Part shown: one piece after another, positions 25,213 through 36,852 of the stretch | How the letters are laid out: each line of letters begins with the position of its first letter | Position numbering within the stretch: position 1 is the first letter of the stretch | Origin: Catenaria anguillulae PL171 | Taxonomy: Eukaryota; Blastocladiomycota; Blastocladiomycetes; Blastocladiales; Catenariaceae | DNA: 64,000 bases | Direction of reading: 5' to 3' | Assembly (NCBI GenBank): GCA_002102555.1 | Contig: MCFL01000004.1 | Coordinates: forward strand, 496,001 to 560,000 | Notes under the pieces: model-generated | Told to the model about the DNA's origin: nothing | The model's database searches: none | What the model saw: only the letters and a program-made list of their open reading frames with translations | Program-made: the position numbers and the translations under genes

Positions 25213-28200
25213 ATGTTTGCCGCACGTGTGAAATCGCAGCTCAAGGTTGCAAAGGACCGCCTCCAGGCCAAACGCTATCAGGACGCCCTCGTCGCTGCAT
25301 CCGATGTGCTCGACTACGAGCCCGAAAACACGACCGCACTTCTCTTCAAGGCCGCCGCGTTGCAGAACCTCGCCGTTGCCGACTCCAACAACACAAACAA
25401 CAACGATGCCGACGATAGCGACACCAGCGACAGCGACAATGTCGACTACGACCTCTTGCACCAAGCCCGCGAAACGCTCGAGCTCGCCACCAAGATCAAG
25501 CCCGACTTGGCCCCCGCCTGGAATGGGCTGGAAAAGGTCTACGAGAAGCTGGATGACACGGAGGCTCTCGTCGGGGCTTTGGAACGACTACTGGACCTCT
25601 TTTTCGCTTCGTACGCTCGCCTTACATTTCTTCCCTGTGCGAATTCGCGTCTCGCTCAAACTTGAGGGCATTTTGTTTATGGACAGCGGCGACTCGAAAC
25701 GCCTCACCGATACGCTCGCTAAACTCATCTCGTTACACCTTGCCTCCTCCAACCTGGCCCTCGCCGACGACTCGATCCGGCTGCAACTGCCAAACTCCCG
25801 CATTCACTCCAAGCTCACCTCGCCCCCGCAGCCCATCGACATTTGGCGCACCCTTGCTTCGCTTCACGAGGAACACGATGCCCGCACATGCACCCAGCTC
25901 GTGGCCCAGCGTCGCGCACTTCTCGGTGCACCGCCCGAACCCATTGTTCGCGCAGCGGTCGAGGCAGAAGTGGCGATTGCCGCGTCTCGCAGGGTCGAGG
26001 CGTATGAACACATCTTGAATATTTCCGGCGAGGAAAACGAGCCAGAGGTGGTGAGCAAGTACTTGGGGTTATTGCAAACGCAGGCCGCCACGGGTCAAGT
26101 GCCCGATGCGGCAGCGAAAATGAACGCCTTGGTTGACAAGTGCGTTGCCGCGGCCGCACCCGTTCTGGTTGCATACCAAATCGCCCTTGACAACACGGAT
26201 ATTTCCACCGTTTCCGACTACCCACGGGCTTTGCTTGACCCTGCATCCCGCATCTCAGCCGAGGCCGACACGGATCGCGACTACGCGCTGGCTGCAACGT
26301 GGATTCTGTCGGGCTCGGAACCCGCCGACCTATCGGCCGACCCATCGTCCCTGTTTCCTGCCGTGGTTTCCTCCCTGCTCTCGGATGATGACCCCGTGAT
26401 TCTCGCCGCGTCGCGCACGGCCCTAGCGCTCATCACAGCACGCAAGTCACGCGCGTACCCAAAAGCTACGCTCGCGTTGCGTCTCAGGCGTGCACAAGTG
26501 TTTGTTCGCACCCTGCAACCGCACAATGCACGCTCCGAGCTCGATGCCGTGGCCACCATGCTCGGAGATGCAGATACTCTCAGCCAGTTGCGCGCCGAGC
26601 ACATTCGTGGCGATGCGGCCGAGCTGCTTGCCGAGCCACACGTTGCACGCGAACACTATGCGCGTGCCGTGGCACTCTCAACACAAGATTCTATTGTGCT
26701 AGATGCGAGCGCCACATGGGTCCGTTCGGCACTCGCGTGGACCGATTTCCAGCTCGGCACACTTGACGCTTCGGACGCACGCTCTGCACTCTCAAGCATT
26801 GATCCCGCGGGGCTTGCGCCAACACTCCACGCAACCCACCTGTACCGACTCGCCCGCGTATCGCACGCCACGGCCGACAATGCCGCGCAAGCATACCCGC
26901 ACTTGCTGGCCGCCGCTCAGCTATCGCCCACAGGCGTGCCTGCCATTTACACGCTGCTTGGTCGCGTATTTGCGACCCACCGCCGCGACCCGGCGCGCGC
27001 CGCAAAGTGTTGGGCAAAGGCGCTCGCGCTGGACCCCGCCGATGACGAGGCGGGCGTGTTGCTCGCAGAGCATCACGTGCGAGAGGCGAGCGATTGGGAA
27101 AAGGCCGAAAAGGTGTTAGCGGGGGTCACCAAGGTCAAGCCCAGGGCGCACGAGGCTTGGAAGCGGTTGGGGTTGGTCCGGATGGCGGCGGAAAAGTGGG
27201 AGGCGGCCGTAGTCGCTCTGCAGTTTGCGGTGAGGACCATGCCTTCGTCGGTCGAGACTGAGGACAAGAGGGAAGAGGCAGGTCAAGTATGGAGCGCGTT
27301 GGGCGAGGCGTATATTCAACTGGGTCGGTGGGCAACGGCCGTCAAAGGTTTGCTTTCACTTGTCTGTTGAATTAGTCCTGGATCGACCTTGACTAACACT
27401 TGCCCATTTCTGATTCATTAGCATTGACGCAAGCACATGCTCTTGTGCCCGACTGCCCGGCCACCCGCTACCTTCTCGCGCAAGCCCACTTCAAACTTTC
27501 ACAATTCATTCAGGCCGCCGAGTACCTGGACAACACAGACTCGATTCCCTGCATCATTCTTGCGGGCCAAGTTTACTTGCACCATGCGCTTTCGGCCTAT
27601 CAGGACGGGCGGTACAAGGAATGTGCCAAGCTGGTTACCGAAGGCATTGAGAAACTTGAGTCTTACATTGGCGAAACGCAATCTTCACTTTTGACCAAGG
27701 CGCTCGCCGACTTGCGCACGGCTTGGTCGGCCGTCCCGCACCACTGCCCCGATCTCGCCCACCAACTCGAACAAGCAGCAACCGAGTACGCCTCTGTCGG
27801 TCTCTATGGTGAATCGGGCGCCGCCTACGTTCGGCTCGCACAACTCTGTCCCGATGCCACGCATGCCGTCACGCACGCCGAATCCAACCTCACACGCGCC
27901 ATCACCTCAACGCCGCCCGCCATTCTGCGCGACTCGCCCTACCTGTCGCCCGTGTGGACCGCCCTCGGCACAGTGTACGCCATGCAACACTTGCCGCGCC
28001 GCGCACAACACTGCTTCATCCTTGCCCTGCGCGGTAACCCAACCTCGCCCGCTGTGTGGACCAACCTGGCCGCCTTATACATTGCCCAGGGCGACACACC
28101 GCTTGCGGTCGAAGCCCTGGAACGCGCCGTGGCCGCCGACGCCGAGCACCCGGACCCCTGGGTGCTGCGCGCGGTAGCCGCGGCCGCCGACGGCGCACTC

Positions 28201-29940
28201 CACCTGGCCGCTGCGCACGTGACACATGCCGTGACGAGCGGGCTATGGACGTCGCCGTTGCTTGCACAAGCGGTAGCCGAATCGGCAACGTTGCGCGAAT
28301 CGGACCAACATGCGATAGACGTTCAAGTCGCGGCAATCAAATGGTCCGAGTATCACCCAACGGATCCCGCGTCATGGACCGCCGTGGCGTGCGCGTACGA
28401 GCGGCAAGGCAACATGCGCGATGCCGTGGCGGCAATGAAGCAAGCCGTCAAACTCGACCGCAACAACCTCGGACTTGTTGGCAATTTGGCGCGCATGCTT
28501 GCCGGCAGCGACCCCGCCCGTGCCGTGGACCTGCTCAAACGTGTCCCCGGTGGCGGATGGCCAAAGTCGCTTGTGCTTGCGTGTGCCGAACACGCGAGTT
28601 TGGGTGCCGCAACCGATGCAGTACTGAACACGTGCCTTGAGGAAATGACAGCGGGCGGCGCACCACAAGACGCGAAGCACTTGCTCGCGCAGCTCTTGTA
28701 CAAGGCCGGCGCGCCCGTGGACCGCATCGAGCCGCTCGTTGCACACTCGGCACCGGGCATCTTGTGTGCGCTCGGCATGCTTGCCGGCGACGAAACACTT
28801 GTGGCGGCTGGATTTGCGCGCGCGGCACCCGCCGAGGCACAGTATCTGGCCAGCATTCATCATGTGTTGCAGGGTGACCTTGCCACGGCTCAGAGGGCGC
28901 TTGAGCGCGCGGTGCATGAGTATCCTGGGGATGTGGCGGCACTCGCTCGGCTGGCAAGGTTTTTGGCTAGGTACAGTCCGAATCGGGCGCAGGTCGCAAT
29001 CGCTGAGGAGGTGGTCAGGAGGGAAATGACCTCTGGTGATCCGACAGCGGCGCTCGGCATGGCGGCAACAGGATTGTTGGCCGTGGGAGGGGATGTGAAA
29101 GAAGCCATCAAGATGGCACAACGGCAAGTCATGGCAAGACCAAGCGCCGTCAAAGCGTGGAAGCAATTGGGTGTGGCCGTGCTTGCTGCCAACACCGAAG
29201 CTCATGATGCAGGCAACAGCCAAGCACAAGCCGCAGCGAGCAGCAAGTTGGTTGCACACCTCGCATCATACCCGCTCTCGGTTGACCCCGACTCACCCTT
29301 CTCACACTTGCTCGCATCCGCCGGAGCGCTTGCCCTCGGCGACCCTGCCCAGGCCATGCAAAACGTTGAACAAGCCGTTGCCCTCATCAGTGCCTCTGCC
29401 GGCGCAGATGCTCTGCCTGGCGTTGTGTATCGCCAAATTGCACGTGTCCTGCTCAGCAACGGCGAATCGGATGCAGGGCTCGACATGCTCAAGCGTGCCT
29501 TGGAGGCGCCCGTTGGCGCAGATACCGTATCGCAGGCGGTTCGGGCGAGCGCGGTTTTGGATTTGGCGGCCTTGTATGCGCAGGTCGGGTGGACGCAGGA
29601 GGCTCAAGCGTTGGTTGTGGATTCCGCAGAGAATGATGAACATTTGCCATTGTCCGCCAAGGCGGTCTTGTTGGCGTACGCGTCGGCGCTGGCGGGGTTG
29701 GACCTGGATGCCGTGCAAAGGGCTGTTGCGGTTTACAAAGATTTGGTTGGGGGAGGTGTTGGCGACGGAGAGGGATCCGACTTGTCACATCCCTTGCTGG
29801 AGCAAGCGGGCGGCCTGCTTGCGCTCGCAACCTTCAAAGCTGGGTCCAAGGGCAAAGGCGCAAAGCTCATGGCAAGTGTGAAGCGGTCAGATATGTTGCA
29901 AGTGTTTTCCGCCATGGGTGGGACGATCTTGACGGCATGA
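25213..29940 (+). CDS. SKI3: Ski3 (TTC37) TPR scaffold of the superkiller complex
   Basis: Cytoplasmic scaffold that holds the Ski2 helicase and Ski8 and feeds mRNA into the exosome for 3'-5' decay. Exons 25213-25610, 25687-27347 and 27422-29940 join in frame to 1525 residues, the size of animal and fungal Ski3. Almost the whole protein is TPR repeats, beginning with KVAKDRLQAKRYQDALVAAS and including ARAAKCWAKALALDPADDEA and WTNLAALYIAQGDTPLAVEA. An asparagine/aspartate-rich insert follows the first repeat. The upstream in-frame ATG at 25186 is an alternative start. No frame errors are needed across 4.6 kb of coding sequence, which contrasts with several neighbours. Confidence 0.88.
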
Positions 29941-30004
29941 GGGGTTGCGGCAAGTGTTCTGTGTGCGTCATGTATATTGAAAGGAATAGACAAATCAGTG
30001 CCTC

Positions 30005-32182
30005 TTATCGCATCAATTCCCTCGCCTTTCGCAGCCGCTCAGCCAGCCGATTGAGCCTGTCCTGAATCTCGTTGGCATCCATCAACTCTCGGCCGCCTGA
30101 CGCACCGTCCTTGGGCCCTTGCTCAAGAGCACTTGAATCCATGCGGTCGTCGCTGCGCTCATTGAGCCGCTCAGCAAGTGATTTCTGCTCCGTTGTCCGA
30201 CGTGGGCTGCTCTGAAGGTTTACGGGTGCAGCTCGCACTGGTGGCGTGCGCATCGCCGTCGATGGTTTCCGGGCAGCAGCCGGTGAAAAGTGTTGAGAAA
30301 CAGTTGGGTGTGGCGAGAGCTGAGCCTGATGAACTGTGTTGTAGGATCGACGGGTAGGGCTCGCGCCGTACCCGCTGCTGCGCGCAGGACTGCCACGCGG
30401 GGTCCAGTCGCTTCGGTCGGGTCGGTGTGATGCTGTTGTCGAACGACCGGGCGACATGCCCGCGAATGACGCTCTACATTGACAATTTCTCCTTTCAGTG
30501 AGGATCCGCAAGCAAAGCAAGCAGGGAGGTAGACAAACGATGGGCATTCGAACCTTGAACTTCGCTGTGGTGACCAAGCCGCGCTTCGTGCTGGTGAGAC
30601 GGACGAAGGCACCCATGACCGGGTCGGCGACACGGATGGCGACTGGAGCCGCTCAGCACGCTGTCTCGCCCATTCAGTCGGGTCAAACCGCCGAAATGGT
30701 CGAGTCGGTTGCTGAGGTGCGGATTTGGATGCTTGCGGTGATCCATACCCAGAACTTCGAATCGGTGCGGAGCGAATGGGAACGTAGCCGGGCAAATCGA
30801 CTGTCTTGCGCTTGTTGGCCACCTTGCTGTGCTGCCGCTCGGCCGAAAAATCGCGTTTCCAAGGCTGGGGATTCTGGGACTGCAAGCGACCGGCAGATGA
30901 TGGCGCTGGGTTGGACGGCCGACGGGTCCTTGGGCTCGATGAATCTGGTGCCGGTGCAGAATAACGTGACTGGGACGAATGGCGCGATTCCGTCGACGGC
31001 TGCCGTGGGCGTTGGTAATGACGGTGGGGAGCCGGTTTTGCACTTGCGGCTGTCTGTCTGGTCTCGCGTACGACATCATTATATCGCTCTCGCCACATGT
31101 GGGCCTCCGCTTGAACTGAGACTAGGAGCTCCGAGATCATGGAAAACTCTTCCTGCATGATGGCTAACTCTTGCTCAAAGTCCCGTGCGGCGTGACTTTG
31201 CTGTTGATGATGGCGGCGCTGGTCGTGCTCTTGGCGAAGTTGCAGGTGCATAGACTGCAACTCGTTGGCAAGCTTCAAGTTGTCATCTTGAAGCTGTCGG
31301 ACGATGGATAGAAGGTTGGTTGGTTCGGCCGTGGGTGGAGAATATGAAAGTGGAAGCGGGTAATGGACACTGTGTTCGCAAACGACAGGCGTGAGTTGGG
31401 CTTGGGCAGCCGGAAACAGCCAAAAGTGAAGAGTGGGAATACCGATCAAAAGCAACCATGTATGACAGTATGAGATATCGTTTGTTGGACGACGGTTTTG
31501 GAAGTGGGAACGGCGATGATTTGTGTTGGCGAAGCCGTTGCAAGTCTTGGAGGGAAAACAAGTCGAGATGAACGCTTGAATTGTTCTGTGAAGAGCCATT
31601 GCATTCAGTCAGAGTCTTGAATCATTGATGTAAAGTTTCAGCGATTGTTGGGGGTACCCGACTCAGGCTCGATACGAGCATATCCGCAAAGACGCCAAAT
31701 TTTTTGAAGTTGCCCGTCTTCTTGGTCATTGACTCTATGTCTGATCATTCACGAGTCAACCAACGCATTGAACGTCTTCGTTGAAGGCTTAGAACTTGAT
31801 CCGTACATTCTTGCGTAAACTCCCCAGTCCACGACTCTTTCACTGAATCGGATCCACTTGCTGCTTGTCCAGCAGCTAGCAGGGGATGTGGGCTGATCCT
31901 CGTCAACCAAACACGCAATTGTTTGGCTACGGGAACATGATTTCGCTCCAGCGGTGGCGTGGCTGACACGAGCTGCATAACAAAGTCGTATCGGCCGTCA
32001 CGGAATTCGAGCGTTGCCGAGTACGTGGATGCCGGGCTCGCTTGCTGTTCTGTCCCTGCCCGTTGCTGCCGTGAGAGAAGAGGTGCCGCGCCGTGCCTTG
32101 GCGTCGATCCGGCGCCGTGATCATAGTCCAGCGCGGAGGCAGACGCGGAAAATACGGACGAATCGTTTGACATCATGTCCAT
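30005..32182 (-). CDS. CCDC61: CCDC61/VFL3 basal-body protein
   Basis: Centriole/basal-body protein with an XRCC4-like head and coiled coil; the Chlamydomonas orthologue VFL3 orients basal bodies and flagella. Five exons (31807-32182, 31658-31740, 31443-31585, 30554-31369, 30005-30473) join to 628 residues with no frame loss. The head shows YSATLEFRDGRYDFVMQL, WTGEFTQEYIESMTKKTGNF, KKFGVFADML, then SSVHLDLFSLQDLQRLR and SNKRYLILSYMVAFDR. A coiled coil starts at LLSIVRQLQDDNLKLANEL. The tail is basic, S/P/R-rich and carries the family's FRRFDPTEWARQR motif, ending in a short helix (EIQDRLNRLAERLRKAREL). The second and third exons are too short to stand out as open frames. Presence of this gene argues for a flagellate stage. 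Confidence 0.88.
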
Positions 32183-32263
32183 TCAAGTGTCCGGCAGGAT
32201 TGCATCAGGTTATTTTATTGAAGTACCACATAGAGCGTAGACGTCCCGGCCGGCATCTATCAG

Positions 32264-35200
32264 TCAATCACGCATGACCACCGATCGCGGTCGCATTTTG
32301 GAGTTCGGTCCGTTCGGTGCATGTGGAAGGACAGGGAAGGGAAGCCGCAATGCGCAAAAGAGCAGGGAGGGATCGAAACTATCTATGACCATGTTGTAAC
32401 TACTACCCAATGGAATGAGGGCGTTGTGATTCCAAAATACACGAAAATCCAAACATGACACTTTGAGCCTATTGTTCCCCTGCTCATCGCTTTCCCCATC
32501 ATCCCCAATGCTGAAGGTACCCTCAACGCCAGCGCCAGATTCTTTTCGTGACGGTGATGTGCCGCCCTCCTTGCCCACATTTTCGTCATTCGCCTCAACC
32601 GGATCCGATAAGTCAATCAACGATTCCGAGATGGGCTCCGTCGCCAGTTCCGTGTCGTCGACCTCCTCTTGTCCGCACCAGCACCCAGGCGCTGATCAAC
32701 TTGGTTGGACTCGTCCGGAATGGGAATTCCGGGCACCAACACAACCTTCGACTCACGCGGCGACTTGAGTAACCCGGGCTGAGGCTGGTGATGAATATGA
32801 TCCGACCGTTGCTGGTCGACGCGCATGTAACTTGGCTCGAGTGGCACCGAAAGCATGTCTTCGTGCGCCTCGGCGGCCCACTGTGCACTGACGCTCACGG
32901 CCGCGGCCACATCATGGACCCCGTCAAAAAGTGGGATCGCCAAGCGCTCCAACACAACATTGGCGCCGCTGGCCAAGACAACCGTTTGCGAAATCAATCC
33001 CGTCACAACGAGCATGGCGTCCGACGAGACCTCGACGCGCACACGCAAGTCGCCGGCGAACACAGGCCCATTGTTGTGCAGTCGAATCACGATAGGCACC
33101 CTTGCGAGCCGTTCGGCCGTGATTGCGTGCTCCACGCGCACAGCCAGCGCGGGCGGCGGGTAAATGGCGAGTGGTAAAAACCCGCGCCAGTTGTTGAGCG
33201 TCCACGCAAACCATATGCGCCTTCCGTCTTGGCCAAACCGGTCCACGTCACCTGGCACGAGCAGTAAATCGCTTGTCGGCCCGTCCCACCATTCCGGCCA
33301 AGGCCGCTACCTTTGGCCAGATGCTCTTTGACATCGCGCGTGCGCACCAGACTTGTGACGGCTTGCCTCGGCGCAACCTCGATCGTTTCACCGCCCGCAA
33401 TGCCCGTTCCAACCAATGTTCCCTCAAGCGCTTGGTGCAACGCCTCAATCGTCACAATCAATCCCGCGACGATCCAGACAATGGCGCCCATGTTGCATGT
33501 GCCGCGTTGACCAGTGGCACCATGGTGACTGCAATTGGGTGTACATCAACATGTGCGTGCGCCTTTGCCCCTGGCGCACCTTGACCGTACGTCCATTCGA
33601 CCTGGGCGTTTGAAGCATGCCAATGCGTCCAAAGCGTGACTTGTGCTGATTCGCCCGGTGCCAGAGATGAGGGCAGCGGTGTAGACTTGTCGACGGTAAT
33701 AATGACTGACTCATGAGTGCCGATTGAAGCCGTCGGAGGAGGAGGATCCACGACACGAATACCGATTGGTCCCGAATCAATAAAGCCGGTGTTGGTGAGA
33801 AGCGTGGGAACGCGCATGACTTGGGATGCAAAAACGACCGAGGGCAGCTCCCATTGTACGCTCAGGCGCGCTCTTGGCGGAATGACGTGGATGGTGACAG
33901 GCTTGACGAGCGGAATGCGGATTGGAATCATGTCAAACATGCGGTATGTCAGGTGTGTCATGGTAGCTGACCCAGGACGTAATCCATGGAGAGTGAGAAA
34001 CGCTTGGATGGTGACGGTGGGTTCGCATTCGATCGAGTGAGACGTTGTCGGCACCTCGACGTCAATGACGGGAGGCAGAGCATCCGGTGCGGCTGGTGAA
34101 GCGGGGGATGAAGTAGGAGACGTTGTGGCAGATGACGATATGGGCGCGGCGACGGTGGAAAAAACGAGGTTGGGCGAGCAAACCGAAAGGGGAATGAGAA
34201 GGGAGTTGGTGATGTGCAGGACCAGAGTCGCCTTTTCTAAACACGAGCGAGAAAAAGAATGGACGCTTGAGAATCTGCGGCAATGCTGGTGGGGCTCGGA
34301 TGACGCAGTTCAGAGAAAAAAAAAAGTACCATGCACACAAATCGGATCAACGGCCTTAATCTCCACCTTGGGCACCCCTTCTTCCAGCGCATGCCACTCC
34401 AACTCCTTCCCAGGACCAGCCATGGGATACTGCGAGTACAAGTACACCAGCTCTTCCAAAACCATTGACTGATTCGGATGGACGAGCTTGAGCATTTCTT
34501 GCACAGATTGCCCGTAATCGCCCAAGTGGTAGTACTGTCTCCCCAACGCCAAATGCACATGGTCAAACATGGTATCCCATTTCGGAGGCAGTAACTGCTG
34601 CGCAACTTGGTAGCATCGAATCGCATGCAATCGCAATGACGACTTTGCATACTTGTTGCCTGCCAATACCAGATGAATCAGGCACTTGCGCAGGTATCCG
34701 ATATCCACGTACAGCTGCGCTGCTTGTTCGAGAAAGAGGGCAACCCGAGGGGCGCTTGCATCTACGTCAATTGAGGCCATGCGCAAGTAAATGGAAGCCG
34801 CAAGCGATGGTTGGTCTGGAGCGCAAAGCGTCGCCAGCGTGATGGTTGCGCGTGCAGCTCCAAGCGGAGAACGAATCTTGGTCAAGTACGTCGATAGCGC
34901 TTGCTCGTGTGCCGTGTCCACCTCGGACCATTGGCCGAGAAGCGCATGGCAAACAGCAATCATTTCTTGAGCAGCGGCCAAATGGCGGTATGCCTTGTCG
35001 GACGAATAGGCCCGCGCAGCAGTTTGGTACACGGAAAGCGCGAGCTTGTAGTCGCGCAGGACGAGCGCGAAATCGGCGAGTCGGCGGAGAAGCGCCTCTT
35101 GTGCCGTGTGTGTGTAAGTGACTGAAGGCGGCGTGATGGATGACGTCCCGCCAAAGATTGGGCTAGGCGTGTTTGCTCGACTGTTGGATCCACTGCCTCC

Positions 35201-36351
35201 ACCGACGCCAAAGTACTTGCGGGAAGCTGTGAACAAGCGGCCCGTGATTCCTCGCCGAGGTGCCGCCACAGTTTCGTTCCAATGTGCAGCACTTCGCTCA
35301 AGGTATGGGACGAGTGATTGGTTGATGAGGGAGTGTACAAAGGTACGCGCGGACGTGGCTGTTGATGTATGGATTCGGATTCCGGCACCCATGGCGGCGC
35401 TATCCGCCACTGGAGGATCAGGAACAAAGCGCGACAAGTACGCAGCGGATCGAAAAGCGTCGTTCCAGATGTCTGGGTTTGCACACTCAGACTCGGTGGT
35501 GGCACGTTTGAGCGCAAGAACAGAGAAATTGGGTCCAAAGATCCGTTGTACAGAGTCCAACACACGCCGGCAGATGTCGTCAGAAGCGTCGCCGGCGTGA
35601 ACGATGAGGTTATGCCGGAAGACACCTGGGTCCAACCAGCCCTTTCGTACACGGGAAGAGTTGTGACCATGTTGTTTAGTTTTGAGAGTGCTGCAATGGG
35701 GTCGGGGCAAGATGTGGACACGGCGAACACGAAGACAGCAGGATGGTCGAGCGACTCGTGCTCAGTTGCCGTAAACGTGTGAGGTAGCCAATGGCGGTAC
35801 ATGGAAAACCATGGTGTTGGGTAGTTGACTGGATAATCAAATCATTCACATTAGTCAGCTTGAGCGGTCGGTCAAACCGGCAGGAAGGGAAATATCGCAC
35901 CAACAGCCGGCACATCCCAGTCGCGATCAGGGCCTCTTACTGCATCGGCCAGCATTTCATCGGCCACGGAGGCGAGCCTTGTATCTTCCACTCGGGATAT
36001 GTCAGTGAACCGGACGTGGAATTGCGGAATCGACTGAACATTGTTGCCCGTGGCTATGTCGCGGACTTGGGTTGGTGCGGAAGCGAACGGGGCGAGAAAA
36101 TGGTGCAATGATGGGATTCCGTGCTCGGCCAACAGGGGATTGACATCCGGTGTTGTTGCAATTGCGACTCGGGGAGCATAGATGCGATGGAGCCATGCAA
36201 TAGCGTCAGGTCGCGTGAGCAGCTCCGGTGGTGGTGGTTGGGCCGCAGTGACAGAGACGACAGTCGCCGCTGCTGACCCAGCGAGGGATGGCGCTGCTGT
36301 CTGAGAATGATCTTGGACTGGATCAGACATAGTGCCTTGGTGAGTAGCCAT
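32264..36351 (-). CDS. TRAPPC8: TRAPPC8/Trs85 subunit of TRAPPIII
   Basis: Subunit of the TRAPPIII vesicle-tethering complex (Rab1/Ypt1 exchange, ER-Golgi traffic and autophagy). The N-terminus (AIAWLHRIYAPRVAI) and TPWFSMYRHW, the segment SLINQSLVPYLERSAAHWNE with RRGITGRLFTASRKYFG, a helical repeat region (34.4-35.1 kb) and C-terminal beta-rich Ig-like domains (ATLVLHITNSLLIPLS; FWNHNALIPLGSS) follow the family order. Introns lie near 35830-35885 and 34255-34335; the first junction is not resolved precisely. Four one-base losses are needed, near 35662, 33510, 33295 and 32670, all with the same polarity. The gene ends 82 bp before the CCDC61 start on the same strand. Confidence 0.82.
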
Positions 36352-36852
36352 GCATGAAAGTCGAGTGCTCAGAGTCCATGGACGATATTTTCTGCAGCAT
36401 GGCGGCTGACAGTGGCAATTGATCGAGCCCCTTACATTATTGTCGAGGGCAAACCGCCGTCCGCCGATCCGCCCATGGTATGGCCCCGCGCCAGCCGCTG
36501 GCTGGGTTGCCAAGAAGTCCCGTTCAGCTTGACAAGCGGGTCTGTGGTCCGACATACATTTCACTGTCATGTCCTGAGTATAGAACAGTGACACTTGCAA
36601 GCGCTTGTCTTCCGTCCGACAACACTGGCTTGCTTCCTGGCAACAAATGTGCTCTTTCACAACAAAACGCCGTTCTATTGTGCACACAATCAGCGGATTA
36701 CAAAATACTTGAGCAACAGAAGGGGGAAAGAAAAGGACGAATAGAATAGATACGTTGGAAGCAAAGAGAAGGACACTAAGGGTGGCAAGTCAACGACACA
36801 AGAGCCAATTCGGCAACCAGATGAATCCCAAGATCCCAACAAGCAATCCCAC

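Noticed and set aside
25611-25686. Ski3 intron ending at 25666
   Set aside because: That acceptor breaks the frame. The acceptor at 25685-25686 restores it and gives a typical intron length.
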